DNA from: Pseudomonadota bacterium
Lineage (GTDB): Bacteria > Pseudomonadota > Gammaproteobacteria > Tethybacterales > Persebacteraceae
Assembly: GCA_022600535.1 (NCBI GenBank)
Contig: JAHZKE010000053.1
Span: 1 to 37,872, forward strand
Length of the DNA: 37,872 bases
Direction: 5' to 3'
Below are positions 10,053 through 20,108 of this stretch, in pieces; within the stretch, counting starts at the first letter, position 1, and the number at the start of each line of letters is the position of its first letter. The notes under the pieces are model-generated. The model searched no databases. It was not told the origin of the DNA and saw only the letters and a program-made list of their open reading frames with translations. Position numbers and translations under genes: made by a program.

Positions 10053-10274
10053 TTAACTGTTATCGGAAGATGAAGATGAAGAGGGCGGCGAATTACGTAA
10101 GTCATTCAATATCGCTTCCTCCTCTTCTTTTTCGTGACGCATTTGCCAGACGTGCCAGCCAATCCAAGCAATGACTGTTAATACAACGAGCAATACTTCA
10201 CTGCCGACGAAGGGGTAAATCGCCCCTAATTCGGCAAGGTCTACTGCCCAACTTTCTACAATTGTTGTTGACAT
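10053..10274 (-). CDS. Small (73 aa) single-TM membrane protein with acidic Ser-rich tail, next to Amt
   Basis: TM stretch SEVLLVVLTVIAWIGWHVW, charged RHEKEEEEA, terminal PPSSSSSSDNS; 18 nt downstream of amt on the same strand. Confidence 0.7.
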   Translation of the reverse strand: MSTTIVESWAVDLAELGAIYPFVGSEVLLVVLTVIAWIGWHVWQMRHEKEEEEAILNDLRNSPPSSSSSSDNS

Positions 10275-10291
10275 GATAATCTCCTCTTTTG

Positions 10292-11692
10292 TTATTTGTT
10301 TCTAAGTGCTGCTTCTGCCGCACGGATTTCTGCTTCGGCTTCTTCTTGCTGACGTATAGAATGAAAATCTAAACCGACAAGCTCTATCGCTTGCGGTATG
10401 CGTAACAAGCCCATGTTTTTGAGTATCTTAGAAACAATCCACGCCGGTGCAAAGCCCAACACAAAGAACATGATGATTGCACCAAGAAACTGCCCTAAGG
10501 GATTGATCGCAGCATACCCTTCAAAACCAGAAGAAGGATGCCCCCACAACATAAAGCCGGCAATCACTAAACCGGCAAAACCAGCATAGCCATGCACCGC
10601 GACTGCACCGACAGCGTCATCTATTTTAAATTTGCGTTCTACCCAGAAGTGCATTTTATAAGCGATAAACACGCCGACACCACCGATAAAGAATGCCTGT
10701 AACGGATGATACAAATCATTCCCCGCCGATGCGGTGATGATCCCTGCTAAACCGCCAGAGTATGTCCAGAACGGGTTACCACGCGATACGACATACCCCG
10801 CCATTAAACCGCCGGCAAGCGATAACAAGAAGTTAAAAGTAATTGCCGATAGCGTTGTTGGCGTGAGATAAATATTAGTTGCGGTAAAAGTAACCCCTTC
10901 GGCGCCAATATCACCCGCGCCGATAATCGGCACATTACAAGCGACATAAAAGCCCCAAAAACCAGTATAGATAAGGAACAAGCCCATTGCGACCATCCAC
11001 GGATTGCGTGGCGGAATATCGCGCGGGGTGCCGTCGGCGGCAAATTTACCAATACGCGGACCGAGATTAATCAATACCGCTAAAGCAGCACCGCCAGCAA
11101 TGGCATGAATCACACCCGAAGCATAAGCATCGTGATAGCCCAATTTTTTGACCATCCAGCCATCCCAATGCCAACCCCAAGAAGCGTCAATAATCCAAGT
11201 GAATGAACCGACTAATACGGCGAGAAACCAAAACGCCGAAGAACGAATACGCTCAATCACCGCACCAGAAACAATAGAAGCTGCTGTCCAAGAAAACAAC
11301 AAAAACGCTGCCCAGAACACGCCGTTAATACGCGCCCAATATGCAGTGTCATCGCCGGTTAATGCATCGCTTGCGGGGGCACCGCCTAAGTGTGTGCCCA
11401 TGAGTTCGCTCCACGGTACTGCACTAGGAGAAGCAACCAACCCCTTACCTTCAAAAATAAAGGGACCATTTGGGAATGCAAAATAAATCCACCAACCGAA
11501 CAAATAAAAAGTAATTGTTACCAGTGGGATTAACATTGTATTTTTCATCAATGTATGCATCATATTTTTATGACGCGATACCGCGACTTCGTATAAACAA
11601 AAGCCAACGTGTATTAAAAACATAAGTGCCACCGTTAACCAGTAGTAAAACTCGGTAAAAATGACAATTAACGCACCAATATCAGTATCCAT
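10292..11692 (-). CDS. amt: Amt/MEP-family ammonium transporter
   Basis: Many TM segments; ASWGWHWDGW, GVIHAIAGGAALAVLINLGPRIGK, AVAVHGYAGFAGLV. Confidence 0.9.
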   Translation of the reverse strand: MDTDIGALIVIFTEFYYWLTVALMFLIHVGFCLYEVAVSRHKNMMHTLMKNTMLIPLVTITFYLFGWWIYFAFPNGPFIFEGKGLVASPSAVPWSELMGTHLGGAPASDALTGDDTAYWARINGVFWAAFLLFSWTAASIVSGAVIERIRSSAFWFLAVLVGSFTWIIDASWGWHWDGWMVKKLGYHDAYASGVIHAIAGGAALAVLINLGPRIGKFAADGTPRDIPPRNPWMVAMGLFLIYTGFWGFYVACNVPIIGAGDIGAEGVTFTATNIYLTPTTLSAITFNFLLSLAGGLMAGYVVSRGNPFWTYSGGLAGIITASAGNDLYHPLQAFFIGGVGVFIAYKMHFWVERKFKIDDAVGAVAVHGYAGFAGLVIAGFMLWGHPSSGFEGYAAINPLGQFLGAIIMFFVLGFAPAWIVSKILKNMGLLRIPQAIELVGLDFHSIRQQEEAEAEIRAAEAALRNK

Positions 11693-11960
11693 AAAATTCT
11701 CTCCTTTTTTTAATTTTTATAAAAAAATTACTCTCTCAAAAAAGTGCAAACCATTTAATTTACAAATTTTTATGTTTGAGATATTAGCACAATTTTAAAT
11801 TTAATTACAATAATTTAATTCCGCTTTATTTTTTATTATCTTATTGCTGTTTTTTTATTATCTTATTTTTATTTCTGGTAATATGTTTTTTATCTTTAAA
11901 AATATTTATTATTTATTTAATGTTGTAAAATAGTTCAACGCTATAAAAAGGGAGAGAATC
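11693..11960. promoter_or_regulatory. AT-rich divergent intergenic region between amt (-) and a GS-like gene (+)
   Basis: 268-nt A/T-dominated spacer between divergent genes; no specific operator confidently identified. Confidence 0.4.
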
Positions 11961-13262
11961 ATGCCACAAAATTTAGCTAAACTTGCCAAACAAAAAGGCA
12001 TCAAATATTTTTTAATCAGCTTTGCCGACTTGTTTGGCACCGCGCGCGCCAAGCTCGTACCCGCTGCCGCCATTGATGACATGCAAAAACAAGGCGCGGG
12101 TTTTGCCGGCTTTGCCACTTGGTTAGACATGACACCGGCACACCCCGACATGTTTGCCGTGCCCGATGCCGATTCGTTAATTCAATTACCGTGGAAGCCC
12201 GAAGTGGGTTGGCTTGCCGCTGATTTATGGATGGACGGCAAACCCGTTGCCGCCTCGCCGCGGGTAATGTTGAAAGAACAATTAAAACGCGCAGCAAAAC
12301 GCAACTGGCGACCGATGAGCGGTGTGGAATGCGAATATTTTCTTGTTAATAACGACGGTACCGCAATCGCCGACACACGCGACACGCAAGAAAAACCTTG
12401 TTACGACCAATCGGCACTCATGCGGCGTTATGATGTCATTACCGAAATTTGCGATGCTATGTTGCAACTGGGTTGGAACCCTTATCAAAATGATCACGAA
12501 GATGCGAATGGTCAATTTGAAATGAATTGGGATTATGCCGACCTATTGACGACAGCAGACCGACATCTGTTTTTTAAATTCATGGTAAAAAGCATTGCCG
12601 AACAACACGGCTTACGCGCCACCTTTATGCCGAAACCTTTTGTTAACCTCACCGGTAACGGTTGTCATTGTCATTTATCGGTGTGGGATAAAAGCGGCAC
12701 ACGCAACCTGTTTGCCGGCAAAGACGAAAACGGCTTATCACCCGTTTCCTATCAATTTTTAGGCGGGGTATTACATTCTGCCACTGCACTTTGCGCTTGG
12801 TTTAACCCCACGGTTAACAGCTATAAACGCATTAACGCCCCACGCACCATATCGGGCGCGACATGGGCGCCGACTTCTGTTACTTATAGCGGCAACAATC
12901 GCACGCATTTAGTGCGCATTCCCGATGCGGGGCGTTTTGAATTTCGCCTAATGGACGGCGCCGCCAACCCTTACCTAATGCAAGCGGGTTTATTGGCTTG
13001 CGGCTTAGACGGCGTAGAAAACAAACGCGACCCGGGCAAACGTTTAGACATTAACATGTACACCGAAGGGCATAAAGTAAAAGCAAAATCGTTGCCGCTA
13101 AATCTGTTAGACGCCTTACGCGAAATGGAAAAAAGCAACGTGCTAAACAATGCCTTTGGTAAAGATACTATTGCTTCCTACACCAAATTACGCACCAGCG
13201 AATGGAATGATTATTGCCGCCATCTGACAAATTGGGAGCGAGAGCGGACGTTGGATTGTTAA
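11961..13262 (+). CDS. Type III glutamine-synthetase-like protein (433 aa; GlnT/GmaS-like)
   Basis: MSGVECEYFLV, NDHEDANGQFEMNWDYAD, TFMPKPFVNLTGNGCHCHLSVWD, NSYKRIN, RFEFRLMDGAANPYLMQAG; ribosome-binding-like GGGAGAG before ATG. Confidence 0.88.
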   Translation: MPQNLAKLAKQKGIKYFLISFADLFGTARAKLVPAAAIDDMQKQGAGFAGFATWLDMTPAHPDMFAVPDADSLIQLPWKPEVGWLAADLWMDGKPVAASPRVMLKEQLKRAAKRNWRPMSGVECEYFLVNNDGTAIADTRDTQEKPCYDQSALMRRYDVITEICDAMLQLGWNPYQNDHEDANGQFEMNWDYADLLTTADRHLFFKFMVKSIAEQHGLRATFMPKPFVNLTGNGCHCHLSVWDKSGTRNLFAGKDENGLSPVSYQFLGGVLHSATALCAWFNPTVNSYKRINAPRTISGATWAPTSVTYSGNNRTHLVRIPDAGRFEFRLMDGAANPYLMQAGLLACGLDGVENKRDPGKRLDINMYTEGHKVKAKSLPLNLLDALREMEKSNVLNNAFGKDTIASYTKLRTSEWNDYCRHLTNWERERTLDC

Positions 13263-13551
13263 CTATATTTAAAAAGGTAATGCCTAATAATGATTTTTAA
13301 ACTATTGCAAACGATATGATTATTACGGGCAATAAAAAAAGATGTTACGTCTATAAAAAATATTTAAGTCGTATTTATTGATTGCTTAGAAATTTATAAA
13401 TGTTAAAAGTAAAGTACACCTATTTTCTTTATGTGCAGACATACTACTTTAAATATCTTATTAATCTACCTCACTTGCTCTAAACTGCAAGAGCCTGAAA
13501 CCAAAGCACTAATACAAAGTAACGCTAAAATACGGCGAGTGTGAAATATCA

Positions 13552-13574
13552 TAAAATTATAGTACGCTGATATT
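13552..13574. repeat. Left copy of the 23-bp imperfect direct repeat bounding the hsd/SIR2-HerA cassette
   Basis: taaaattatagtacgctgatatt; matches 23523..23545 at 21/23 positions, same orientation. Confidence 0.75.
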
Positions 13575-13612
13575 CAATCTCTGTGTTGTTGACGACAATG
13601 TTAGTCGTGTTG

Positions 13613-16600
13613 TTATTGATTATCCCCGCTATAAGTTAGATCAAAAACAGTATCGTGCATCCACCGCTTAAATCCTTCGTTGTCCATGAACTGCTTAAAC
13701 AATTCAGTGTCATCTTGCATAATGGAAGTCATGGCTCGCACAAGGGCTTTGTCATGTTCAATGCGGGCGTTCTGCTTATCCGAATTTGCTTGGGCATTTT
13801 GGTATGCCGTATCTTGCGCAACGCGGGCGGGAATCGTCTCGGTAATGAGTAGCCGTACACGGTCAGCATCTCTCCAGGGGATACCTCCAAAATGATGATT
13901 AAATACTTTTAGAATATTTGATAGTAAATCTAATTCTGGCTCTGCACGCGCTCCGCCTGCATCAACGGGAACGGGCTCTATTTCTGCTTCTTCATCAGGA
14001 AGTTGAATTTTCTGGATTTCTTTTTTCTCTGCCCGATAACTATCCATGTCTATGGCATCCAAAATACCTCTAGATAGGTCTTCCTCTGCCGGCGCGGGTA
14101 GTTTAGTAACCAGAAAGCTCAAAAATATAGAACGCTTTTCCCATGCGGCATTGCTGTAGGGCAACACCATAGACAAAAAGTTATAAATGCGCACAAAACC
14201 CTTACACTTACCTTTAAAATCTACCTGTCCATCTTCGTCCAAATTGTTTATATAGTTTGCCACACAGACATCTAAAATCGGGTCTAGTTGGTCACGCTCG
14301 GCATTGCCAAGATAGAGATTTATAAAGTTATCTATCTGCTCTGGCGAATACACCTGTGCACCATCTAAATCTGATTGCATATCGTGCAGCTTGTTGGGGT
14401 CGGTCTCATCGGCAAGAATAGTCGCGCGATAATAATCAGCAAAGGACTCGCGAATCGTCTCAATCTCATTCAAAAAATCAAGCACGAAAACATCATATTT
14501 CTTTGGGCAGGCACGGTTTAACCGCGACAACGTTTGCACCGCCTTAATACCCGACAGTTCTTTATCCACATACATAGTATGCAACAGTGGCTCATCGTAA
14601 CCGGTCTGAAACTTATCGGCACAAATTAAAAAACGATAAGGGTCTTCCTGAAATTTATCGGCAATCCTGCCCGAGGGGAAGCCATTAAGTGATGCCTCGC
14701 TCACCTTCTGCCCACCAAATTCATGCTCGCCTGAAAAAGCAACAATAGCACGGCACTCACTCTTACGCTCTTGCAGATAGGCATTAAATGCGTGATAGTA
14801 TTGGATAGCTCGCTCAATGCCGTTGGTGACCACCATTGCCCGCGCCTGCCCGCCAATTTTATGCTTCGCCAATACTTGGCTATGAAAATGATCCAACATA
14901 ATCTCCGCCTTTAGGCGAATCGCATACTCATGCCCTTCTACATAGCGACGCAGTTTTTTTTGCGCCTTTTTAACATCAAATTTCGGGTCGTCCTCAACCG
15001 CCTTTGCCAGTTTGTAGTAGCTCTTCACTGGGGTGTAGTATGCCAGCACATCTAAGATAAACCCTTCTTCAATGGCCTGTTTCATAGAATAAGTATGGAA
15101 GGCATAATGCTTAACTGTGCTGTCTGCCTGCTGCGCTTTCCTTCCAAATATTTCCAGCGTCTTATTCTTCGGTGTGGCAGTAAAGGCAAAATAGCTGGCA
15201 TTCGGCAATAATTTACGCGATTCCATCAAGCGATTAATGTGATCTTCAGCGGTTTCGTCCTCACCGGCAACATTTGCTTCGGCAAATGTCCGTGCCATTG
15301 CCGCACTGGTTTTGCCACCTTGACTGGAATGCGCCTCATCAATGATAATAGCAAAGGTACGTTCTCGCTGCAAGTCACCAATCTCCTGCAAAATAAACGG
15401 GAACTTCTGTACGGTAGAAATAATAATTTTCTTACCATCTTCAATAAACTTTCTCAAATCGCTTGAATCCTCGGCATGCCCCACCGTTGCACCAACCTGT
15501 GCAAATAATTTAATGGTATCGCAAATTTGTTTATCCAGAATGCGGCGGTCAGTAACTACTATAATTGAATCAAATATATAGGCGTTATTTTTCTTTAACC
15601 CAATTAATTGGTGGGCAAGCCAAGCGATAGAGTTGGATTTACCACTACCGGCAGAATGCTGAATCAAGTAGCGTTCACCTACCCCTTGTGCCGCCGCATC
15701 AGCGAGCAAACACCGCACGACATCAATCTGGTGATAGCGCGGCCAAATTTGGGTCTTTTTCTTTTTGCCCGTTTTCTTGTTTTTCACTTCTACAATTTGG
15801 GCGTAGTTTTCAATAATATTGGTCAAACTTTCGCGAGTCAGCACCTCGCGCCATAGATAATCCACTTTAAAACCGTTTGGATTAGGCGGATTACCAGCAC
15901 CATCGTTCCAACCTTTATTAAATGGCAAAAACCACGATGCTTTGCCTTGCAAATGTGTGCAAAATTGCACTTCACTCTCATCCACCGCAAAATGGGCGAT
16001 ACAGCGACCAAATTCAAACAGCTTTTCACGCGGGTTGCGGTCTGCTTTATACTGCCCAACAGCATCGCTCACCGTTTGCTTGGTAAGATTGTTTTTTAAC
16101 TCAAAAGTGAACACTGGCAAGCCATTAATAAACAGCCCCATATCTAAAGCGCGCCCAGTCTCATTAATACTGTATTTGAGCTGGCGGGTAACGCTAAAGC
16201 GGTTTTGTTCAAAAAGTGCTTTGGCTTTTTCGTTTTCTGCTGATGGCGTGCCATAGAAAAGGTCAATAGCGTGCGCTCCATGCTTGATACCATCTCGTAG
16301 CACATCTATGCTGCCGCGCTTACTGATTTCGCTCTGCAACCGCGCCAGAAATTTTTGCCGTATCGGGCTATCTTTATTTAGCATCAGCGATTCCGCCACA
16401 TTGGGCTGAGTTATCTGCAAAAAAGCAGCCAGTTGCACCAGATCTATGCAGTACTCACGATTGTAATCGTGAGGATTACCACCACTCCAACCAACGCCGC
16501 CATAGGTGGCAGGAGGTGCACTAACCGAACCCGTCGAAGGTGGGTCGCAAGGATGACCAGCGAGAACGGTGCAAATTAATTTTTCTAAGCCACGTTCGGT

Positions 16601-16633
16601 GGTATCTGTTACCTTTGTTTTCATATCGTTCAT
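13613..16633 (-). CDS. hsdR: Type I restriction enzyme R subunit
   Basis: FTFELKNNLTKQTVSDAVGQY nuclease region, HSAGSGKSNSIAWLAH Walker A, IIDEAHSSQGG DEAH, AFTATPKNKT; ATGA overlap with hsdS. Confidence 0.95.
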   Translation of the reverse strand: MNDMKTKVTDTTERGLEKLICTVLAGHPCDPPSTGSVSAPPATYGGVGWSGGNPHDYNREYCIDLVQLAAFLQITQPNVAESLMLNKDSPIRQKFLARLQSEISKRGSIDVLRDGIKHGAHAIDLFYGTPSAENEKAKALFEQNRFSVTRQLKYSINETGRALDMGLFINGLPVFTFELKNNLTKQTVSDAVGQYKADRNPREKLFEFGRCIAHFAVDESEVQFCTHLQGKASWFLPFNKGWNDGAGNPPNPNGFKVDYLWREVLTRESLTNIIENYAQIVEVKNKKTGKKKKTQIWPRYHQIDVVRCLLADAAAQGVGERYLIQHSAGSGKSNSIAWLAHQLIGLKKNNAYIFDSIIVVTDRRILDKQICDTIKLFAQVGATVGHAEDSSDLRKFIEDGKKIIISTVQKFPFILQEIGDLQRERTFAIIIDEAHSSQGGKTSAAMARTFAEANVAGEDETAEDHINRLMESRKLLPNASYFAFTATPKNKTLEIFGRKAQQADSTVKHYAFHTYSMKQAIEEGFILDVLAYYTPVKSYYKLAKAVEDDPKFDVKKAQKKLRRYVEGHEYAIRLKAEIMLDHFHSQVLAKHKIGGQARAMVVTNGIERAIQYYHAFNAYLQERKSECRAIVAFSGEHEFGGQKVSEASLNGFPSGRIADKFQEDPYRFLICADKFQTGYDEPLLHTMYVDKELSGIKAVQTLSRLNRACPKKYDVFVLDFLNEIETIRESFADYYRATILADETDPNKLHDMQSDLDGAQVYSPEQIDNFINLYLGNAERDQLDPILDVCVANYINNLDEDGQVDFKGKCKGFVRIYNFLSMVLPYSNAAWEKRSIFLSFLVTKLPAPAEEDLSRGILDAIDMDSYRAEKKEIQKIQLPDEEAEIEPVPVDAGGARAEPELDLLSNILKVFNHHFGGIPWRDADRVRLLITETIPARVAQDTAYQNAQANSDKQNARIEHDKALVRAMTSIMQDDTELFKQFMDNEGFKRWMHDTVFDLTYSGDNQ

Positions 16634-18000
16634 ATCGTTTGTTCCATACTACCATTAACCAGCGAATCAACCTCGGGGAGAGAAGCTGCTGCATCGCGCA
16701 CATCTAACTTACCGGTAACCACATCGGCGATTAATCGGGTTTGGTATTCGTTAAGCAATTTTATCTCATGATTGGCGCGGGAAATTGTGGAGTCAATGTT
16801 GGCGGTGGTTTTTTCGAGATATTCGACAATGGCGGTTTGTTCGGGGAGAGGCGGGAGAGGCATCCATGCAGACTTGATTCCCGAGTGAGAGAGTCCATAA
16901 CGAGTAACTCCTTTCGCTTCTACATGAAATTGATATGCCAAACCTTTGCTTTGAAGCGCTCGTAGCAAATATCCACCTTTCAATTTATCCTGAAATGGTT
17001 TCAGTATCGCCAAGTGATAGCCAGAAATCAAATCCTCTGCTACCTCTGTTACAAGCGCAGGAACTCCTATGTCGTCCCATGCCTCGGAATCCTTAGTGAT
17101 TAGCACATCGTCTATCTCAAGCATGAATCGTTCGATTTCATTATAGGTGGCTGTCGCATGCATGAACTTCATGCGTTTGTTAATATAGTCGTTTTTATAT
17201 ACATCTACGTAATTGCAAAGCCGAACTGGCTGCTCACCTTCCTTTGTGTGCTTATCTACATTGCTTACTCGCATTTCTGCAATAGTGCGAATTCGCCTCA
17301 CCTCCCAATGTGCTGGCACTTCACCCAACCACTCGACACCTGAATCTTTTAGTGGCACATCAGGGTCAAGCCCGCGGGTGACAGCGTGGTGAATGATGGC
17401 TTTCTTCTGCTCGGTTAACAACGCGATTAACTTGCGTTTTATCTGCACCAAACGCTGCACCCGCTTATCAACATAATCCAAATATTTAACAATCGCGGTT
17501 TGTTCTGGGAGGGGTGGGAGAGGGAGGCGTGAACGACGCAGTTTTTCATAGTCAACATTCTGACCCTCACGAATACCCGTTACATAAAAACCGAGATTTT
17601 CGATATAAGGTTTGGACTTAAATAATTGTGCTAGAAAACCATGATTGCGTTGATTACTCGAAAATAGAACTGTATAGGCTGGGCTGATGATTCCTTGCAC
17701 TCTGGCAAACTCGATACCACCTTGAAACGATCGTAAACTAATAACAAAATCTCCAACCTCCACTAACTTCAACAGGTGGAGATCCTTTAATGCAAGAACT
17801 GTCCTATTCTCGTATTGATCCTTTCTGACCACACCTTTGGTCTGTGTTGCTGCAAGCAATGGTTTGTCTGGAAATCCCTTTTCGCTTCGCTCGCAAAGTA
17901 TCGTTTTGATTCTCGGAAGTTCCCAATGTGCAGGCACGTCTCCCAACCACTCAACGCCGGAGTTTATCATTCTGGGATAGGGCTTAATCTCGGCAATCAT
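16630..18000 (-). CDS. hsdS: Type I restriction specificity subunit with two target-recognition domains
   Basis: Duplicated NSGVEWLGDVPAHWELPRIKTI / DSGVEWLGEVPAHWEVRRIRTI and LPPLPEQTAIVKYL / LPPLPEQTAIVEYL. Confidence 0.95.
   Translation of the reverse strand: MIAEIKPYPRMINSGVEWLGDVPAHWELPRIKTILCERSEKGFPDKPLLAATQTKGVVRKDQYENRTVLALKDLHLLKLVEVGDFVISLRSFQGGIEFARVQGIISPAYTVLFSSNQRNHGFLAQLFKSKPYIENLGFYVTGIREGQNVDYEKLRRSRLPLPPLPEQTAIVKYLDYVDKRVQRLVQIKRKLIALLTEQKKAIIHHAVTRGLDPDVPLKDSGVEWLGEVPAHWEVRRIRTIAEMRVSNVDKHTKEGEQPVRLCNYVDVYKNDYINKRMKFMHATATYNEIERFMLEIDDVLITKDSEAWDDIGVPALVTEVAEDLISGYHLAILKPFQDKLKGGYLLRALQSKGLAYQFHVEAKGVTRYGLSHSGIKSAWMPLPPLPEQTAIVEYLEKTTANIDSTISRANHEIKLLNEYQTRLIADVVTGKLDVRDAAASLPEVDSLVNGSMEQTI
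16826..16860 (-). repeat. hsdS internal repeat (second LPPLPEQTAIV block)
   Basis: acaatggcggtttgttcggggagaggcgggagagg, near-identical to 17489..17523. Confidence 0.85.
17489..17523 (-). repeat. hsdS internal repeat (first LPPLPEQTAIV block)
   Basis: acaatcgcggtttgttctgggaggggtgggagagg, near-identical to 16826..16860. Confidence 0.85.
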
Positions 18001-20108
18001 ACTTCTGCCTCTTCGTCTTTAACACTAACATCCTGCCACTCCTCTGCGATAGGCTTCCAATTCGCATCACGAGATACTGGCTTCTTGTTTTCGTCTTTGC
18101 CAACCCACACATCCCAAAAATCAGGGTCATCGGAGCGGGGTTGATGGATTTTCGGTAAGTCATTCATTTTTACTAACACCGGAAGCTCAGACGCCCACCC
18201 AAGCAGGACAGCTTTCTGTGAAGGCAACGATGGCAGTTCACGAAGTAATCCCCTGAGATTATCGGGTAGCAGGCGGCGCACTAGCTCCTGGTCCCTATCA
18301 TTGCTTAAGCGGTGGAGGAGAAAAGAGTTGCACTGAGCAAGAACTGTAGGTGATAACTCTGATGGTCTTTGGGAAGAAATAATCAAACCTAAGCCGAATT
18401 TCCTACCTTCACGTGCAATTTTCTCAAATATCTGACAACAGATTCCAGCCGCATCTTGGTTCTCCACATCCTCCTTATAGCGCTTGATGAACGTATGAGC
18501 TTCTTCCATCACTAACACTGTAGGCAATACCTCTTTATTTATCCTGCGGTAGCGCTGGAGGGCTTCAAAGGTAATGCGAGCAATCACTGCCGTAACAACA
18601 TGTACAACCTCGGCAGGAACAAGAGACAGATCAATCACGGATACGCAACCCTCTTCCGCATTATCACTCCCGATGTAATCTTGAAGCCAGCTTTCAAATA
18701 ATGTGTCCTCGGAGTCAGATATGATTGAGCGCATCCTGGAATCTGCCAAAAACGTACGTATTCGAGAAACAAGAAAATCCAAATATTGACTAACATTCTC
18801 TTGCTCTGCCAGTATTTCAAGATGATCTGCCAAATCACTACCTCTGAAATGTAACGGAACGTCCTCATCAGGACCATCCTGAAAGACAATGCCACCAAAG
18901 GTTTCTAGGGATTTGTTCAATGCATCTACTATTTTTTCAATCTCCTGATCGGTAAACGCACGATAGTATTTAACAAGTTTCTCATCATTGTCTTTGAATT
19001 CATTAAATCTAGCATTAAGCGCTTCCCCAGTAACGTCTATTACTTCTTGTAGATAATTATCTTGAAAATCAACGATATTCTCCTTGAGATTGCTAACCAT
19101 GGCTTCCATGCTAAATCCAAAACCGCTACAGGACTTACCCCTAATCGCACCTGAACGCAAATCACGTCGAATAGAGATCAGATAGGAAGAAAGCCGGCGC
19201 CGCATCTTCATCTTTTTCTCCTCATCCGTGGGAGCAGCGATACTCGTCCGCCCCGCCTTCACTTCGCGCAATGCCCGCCGAAGCAATGGCCGCTGCGTTT
19301 TTGCACTTGCCTGCGTAAAAGAACACCATTCCGCACTATTCCAAAACCAAAGCGGCACCTTTAACGGAAGCTCACCTTCTTCTGGATCCACCCTAAAGAT
19401 ACGCGCTTTAACCGTTGAATCTTCACCTGAAAATGCCCGCGAATACTCTCCGTTTGGATCAAGCACAATAAATCGGGCATTGGGCACGCTCTCACCTTCC
19501 GACTTTGCCTGTTCTAAACTCCAGCGAATCAATCCGGCGACGGAACAGGATTTCCCACTGCCTGTATTGCCAAGAACAGCAAGATGTCTCCCAAATAATC
19601 GATTCGGATCTACGCACACCTTTGCATCACCTGCCAATGGGCTAATACCAATATGAACTCGTCTTTTTTCTCCTGACTCGACAATTGACCGCAATTGCGT
19701 ATCCGTAGGTAATAGCACGGCAACCCCCACCGAAGGCAATGCATCGCTACCACGCCTAAAGACAATACCCTTATTATCCGAAAGAACATGCAATGTGCCC
19801 AATGGAGTAAGACTCAATCGGCGCAATGGATAAGGTAAATCTATGAGTCCAAAATCCTGCATTCCCCGTCGTTTAGGAAAAGGAGATCGCTCAACCGTTA
19901 TCCACTCAACTTGACCAACGAGATGTCCGTCATCAACCGGAATGAGTACATAGCCATTCACCCGAGGGAATGGTCGGGGACCTCCAGTATTCAGGGCAAC
20001 TGATTCTGGCGCTTCAATGTCAAGACCTACCTTAATTTCGTCCGGCGAAACGAAATCCACAGTGCCTATTCGGAGGTTTCCTGCCTGCTCAAAGGGAGTT
20101 TGGCTCAC
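17997..20108 (-). CDS. herA: HerA/DUF87-family ATPase/translocase (703 aa)
   Basis: N-terminal HAS-barrel-like region, LAVLGNTGSGKSCSVAGLIRW Walker A, IVLDPNGEYSRAF, TVLVMEEAHTFI Walker B, ISSQRPSELSPTVLAQCNSFLLHR; GTG start inside a GTGA overlap. Confidence 0.92.
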   Translation of the reverse strand: MSQTPFEQAGNLRIGTVDFVSPDEIKVGLDIEAPESVALNTGGPRPFPRVNGYVLIPVDDGHLVGQVEWITVERSPFPKRRGMQDFGLIDLPYPLRRLSLTPLGTLHVLSDNKGIVFRRGSDALPSVGVAVLLPTDTQLRSIVESGEKRRVHIGISPLAGDAKVCVDPNRLFGRHLAVLGNTGSGKSCSVAGLIRWSLEQAKSEGESVPNARFIVLDPNGEYSRAFSGEDSTVKARIFRVDPEEGELPLKVPLWFWNSAEWCSFTQASAKTQRPLLRRALREVKAGRTSIAAPTDEEKKMKMRRRLSSYLISIRRDLRSGAIRGKSCSGFGFSMEAMVSNLKENIVDFQDNYLQEVIDVTGEALNARFNEFKDNDEKLVKYYRAFTDQEIEKIVDALNKSLETFGGIVFQDGPDEDVPLHFRGSDLADHLEILAEQENVSQYLDFLVSRIRTFLADSRMRSIISDSEDTLFESWLQDYIGSDNAEEGCVSVIDLSLVPAEVVHVVTAVIARITFEALQRYRRINKEVLPTVLVMEEAHTFIKRYKEDVENQDAAGICCQIFEKIAREGRKFGLGLIISSQRPSELSPTVLAQCNSFLLHRLSNDRDQELVRRLLPDNLRGLLRELPSLPSQKAVLLGWASELPVLVKMNDLPKIHQPRSDDPDFWDVWVGKDENKKPVSRDANWKPIAEEWQDVSVKDEEAEV

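Noticed and set aside
13263-13612. Possible tRNA, integrase remnant or small RNA at the left cassette boundary
   Set aside because: No cloverleaf, no integrase-like ORF and only weak short inverted repeats (for example acgac-aatgtta-gtcgt); only the 23-bp repeat is supportable.
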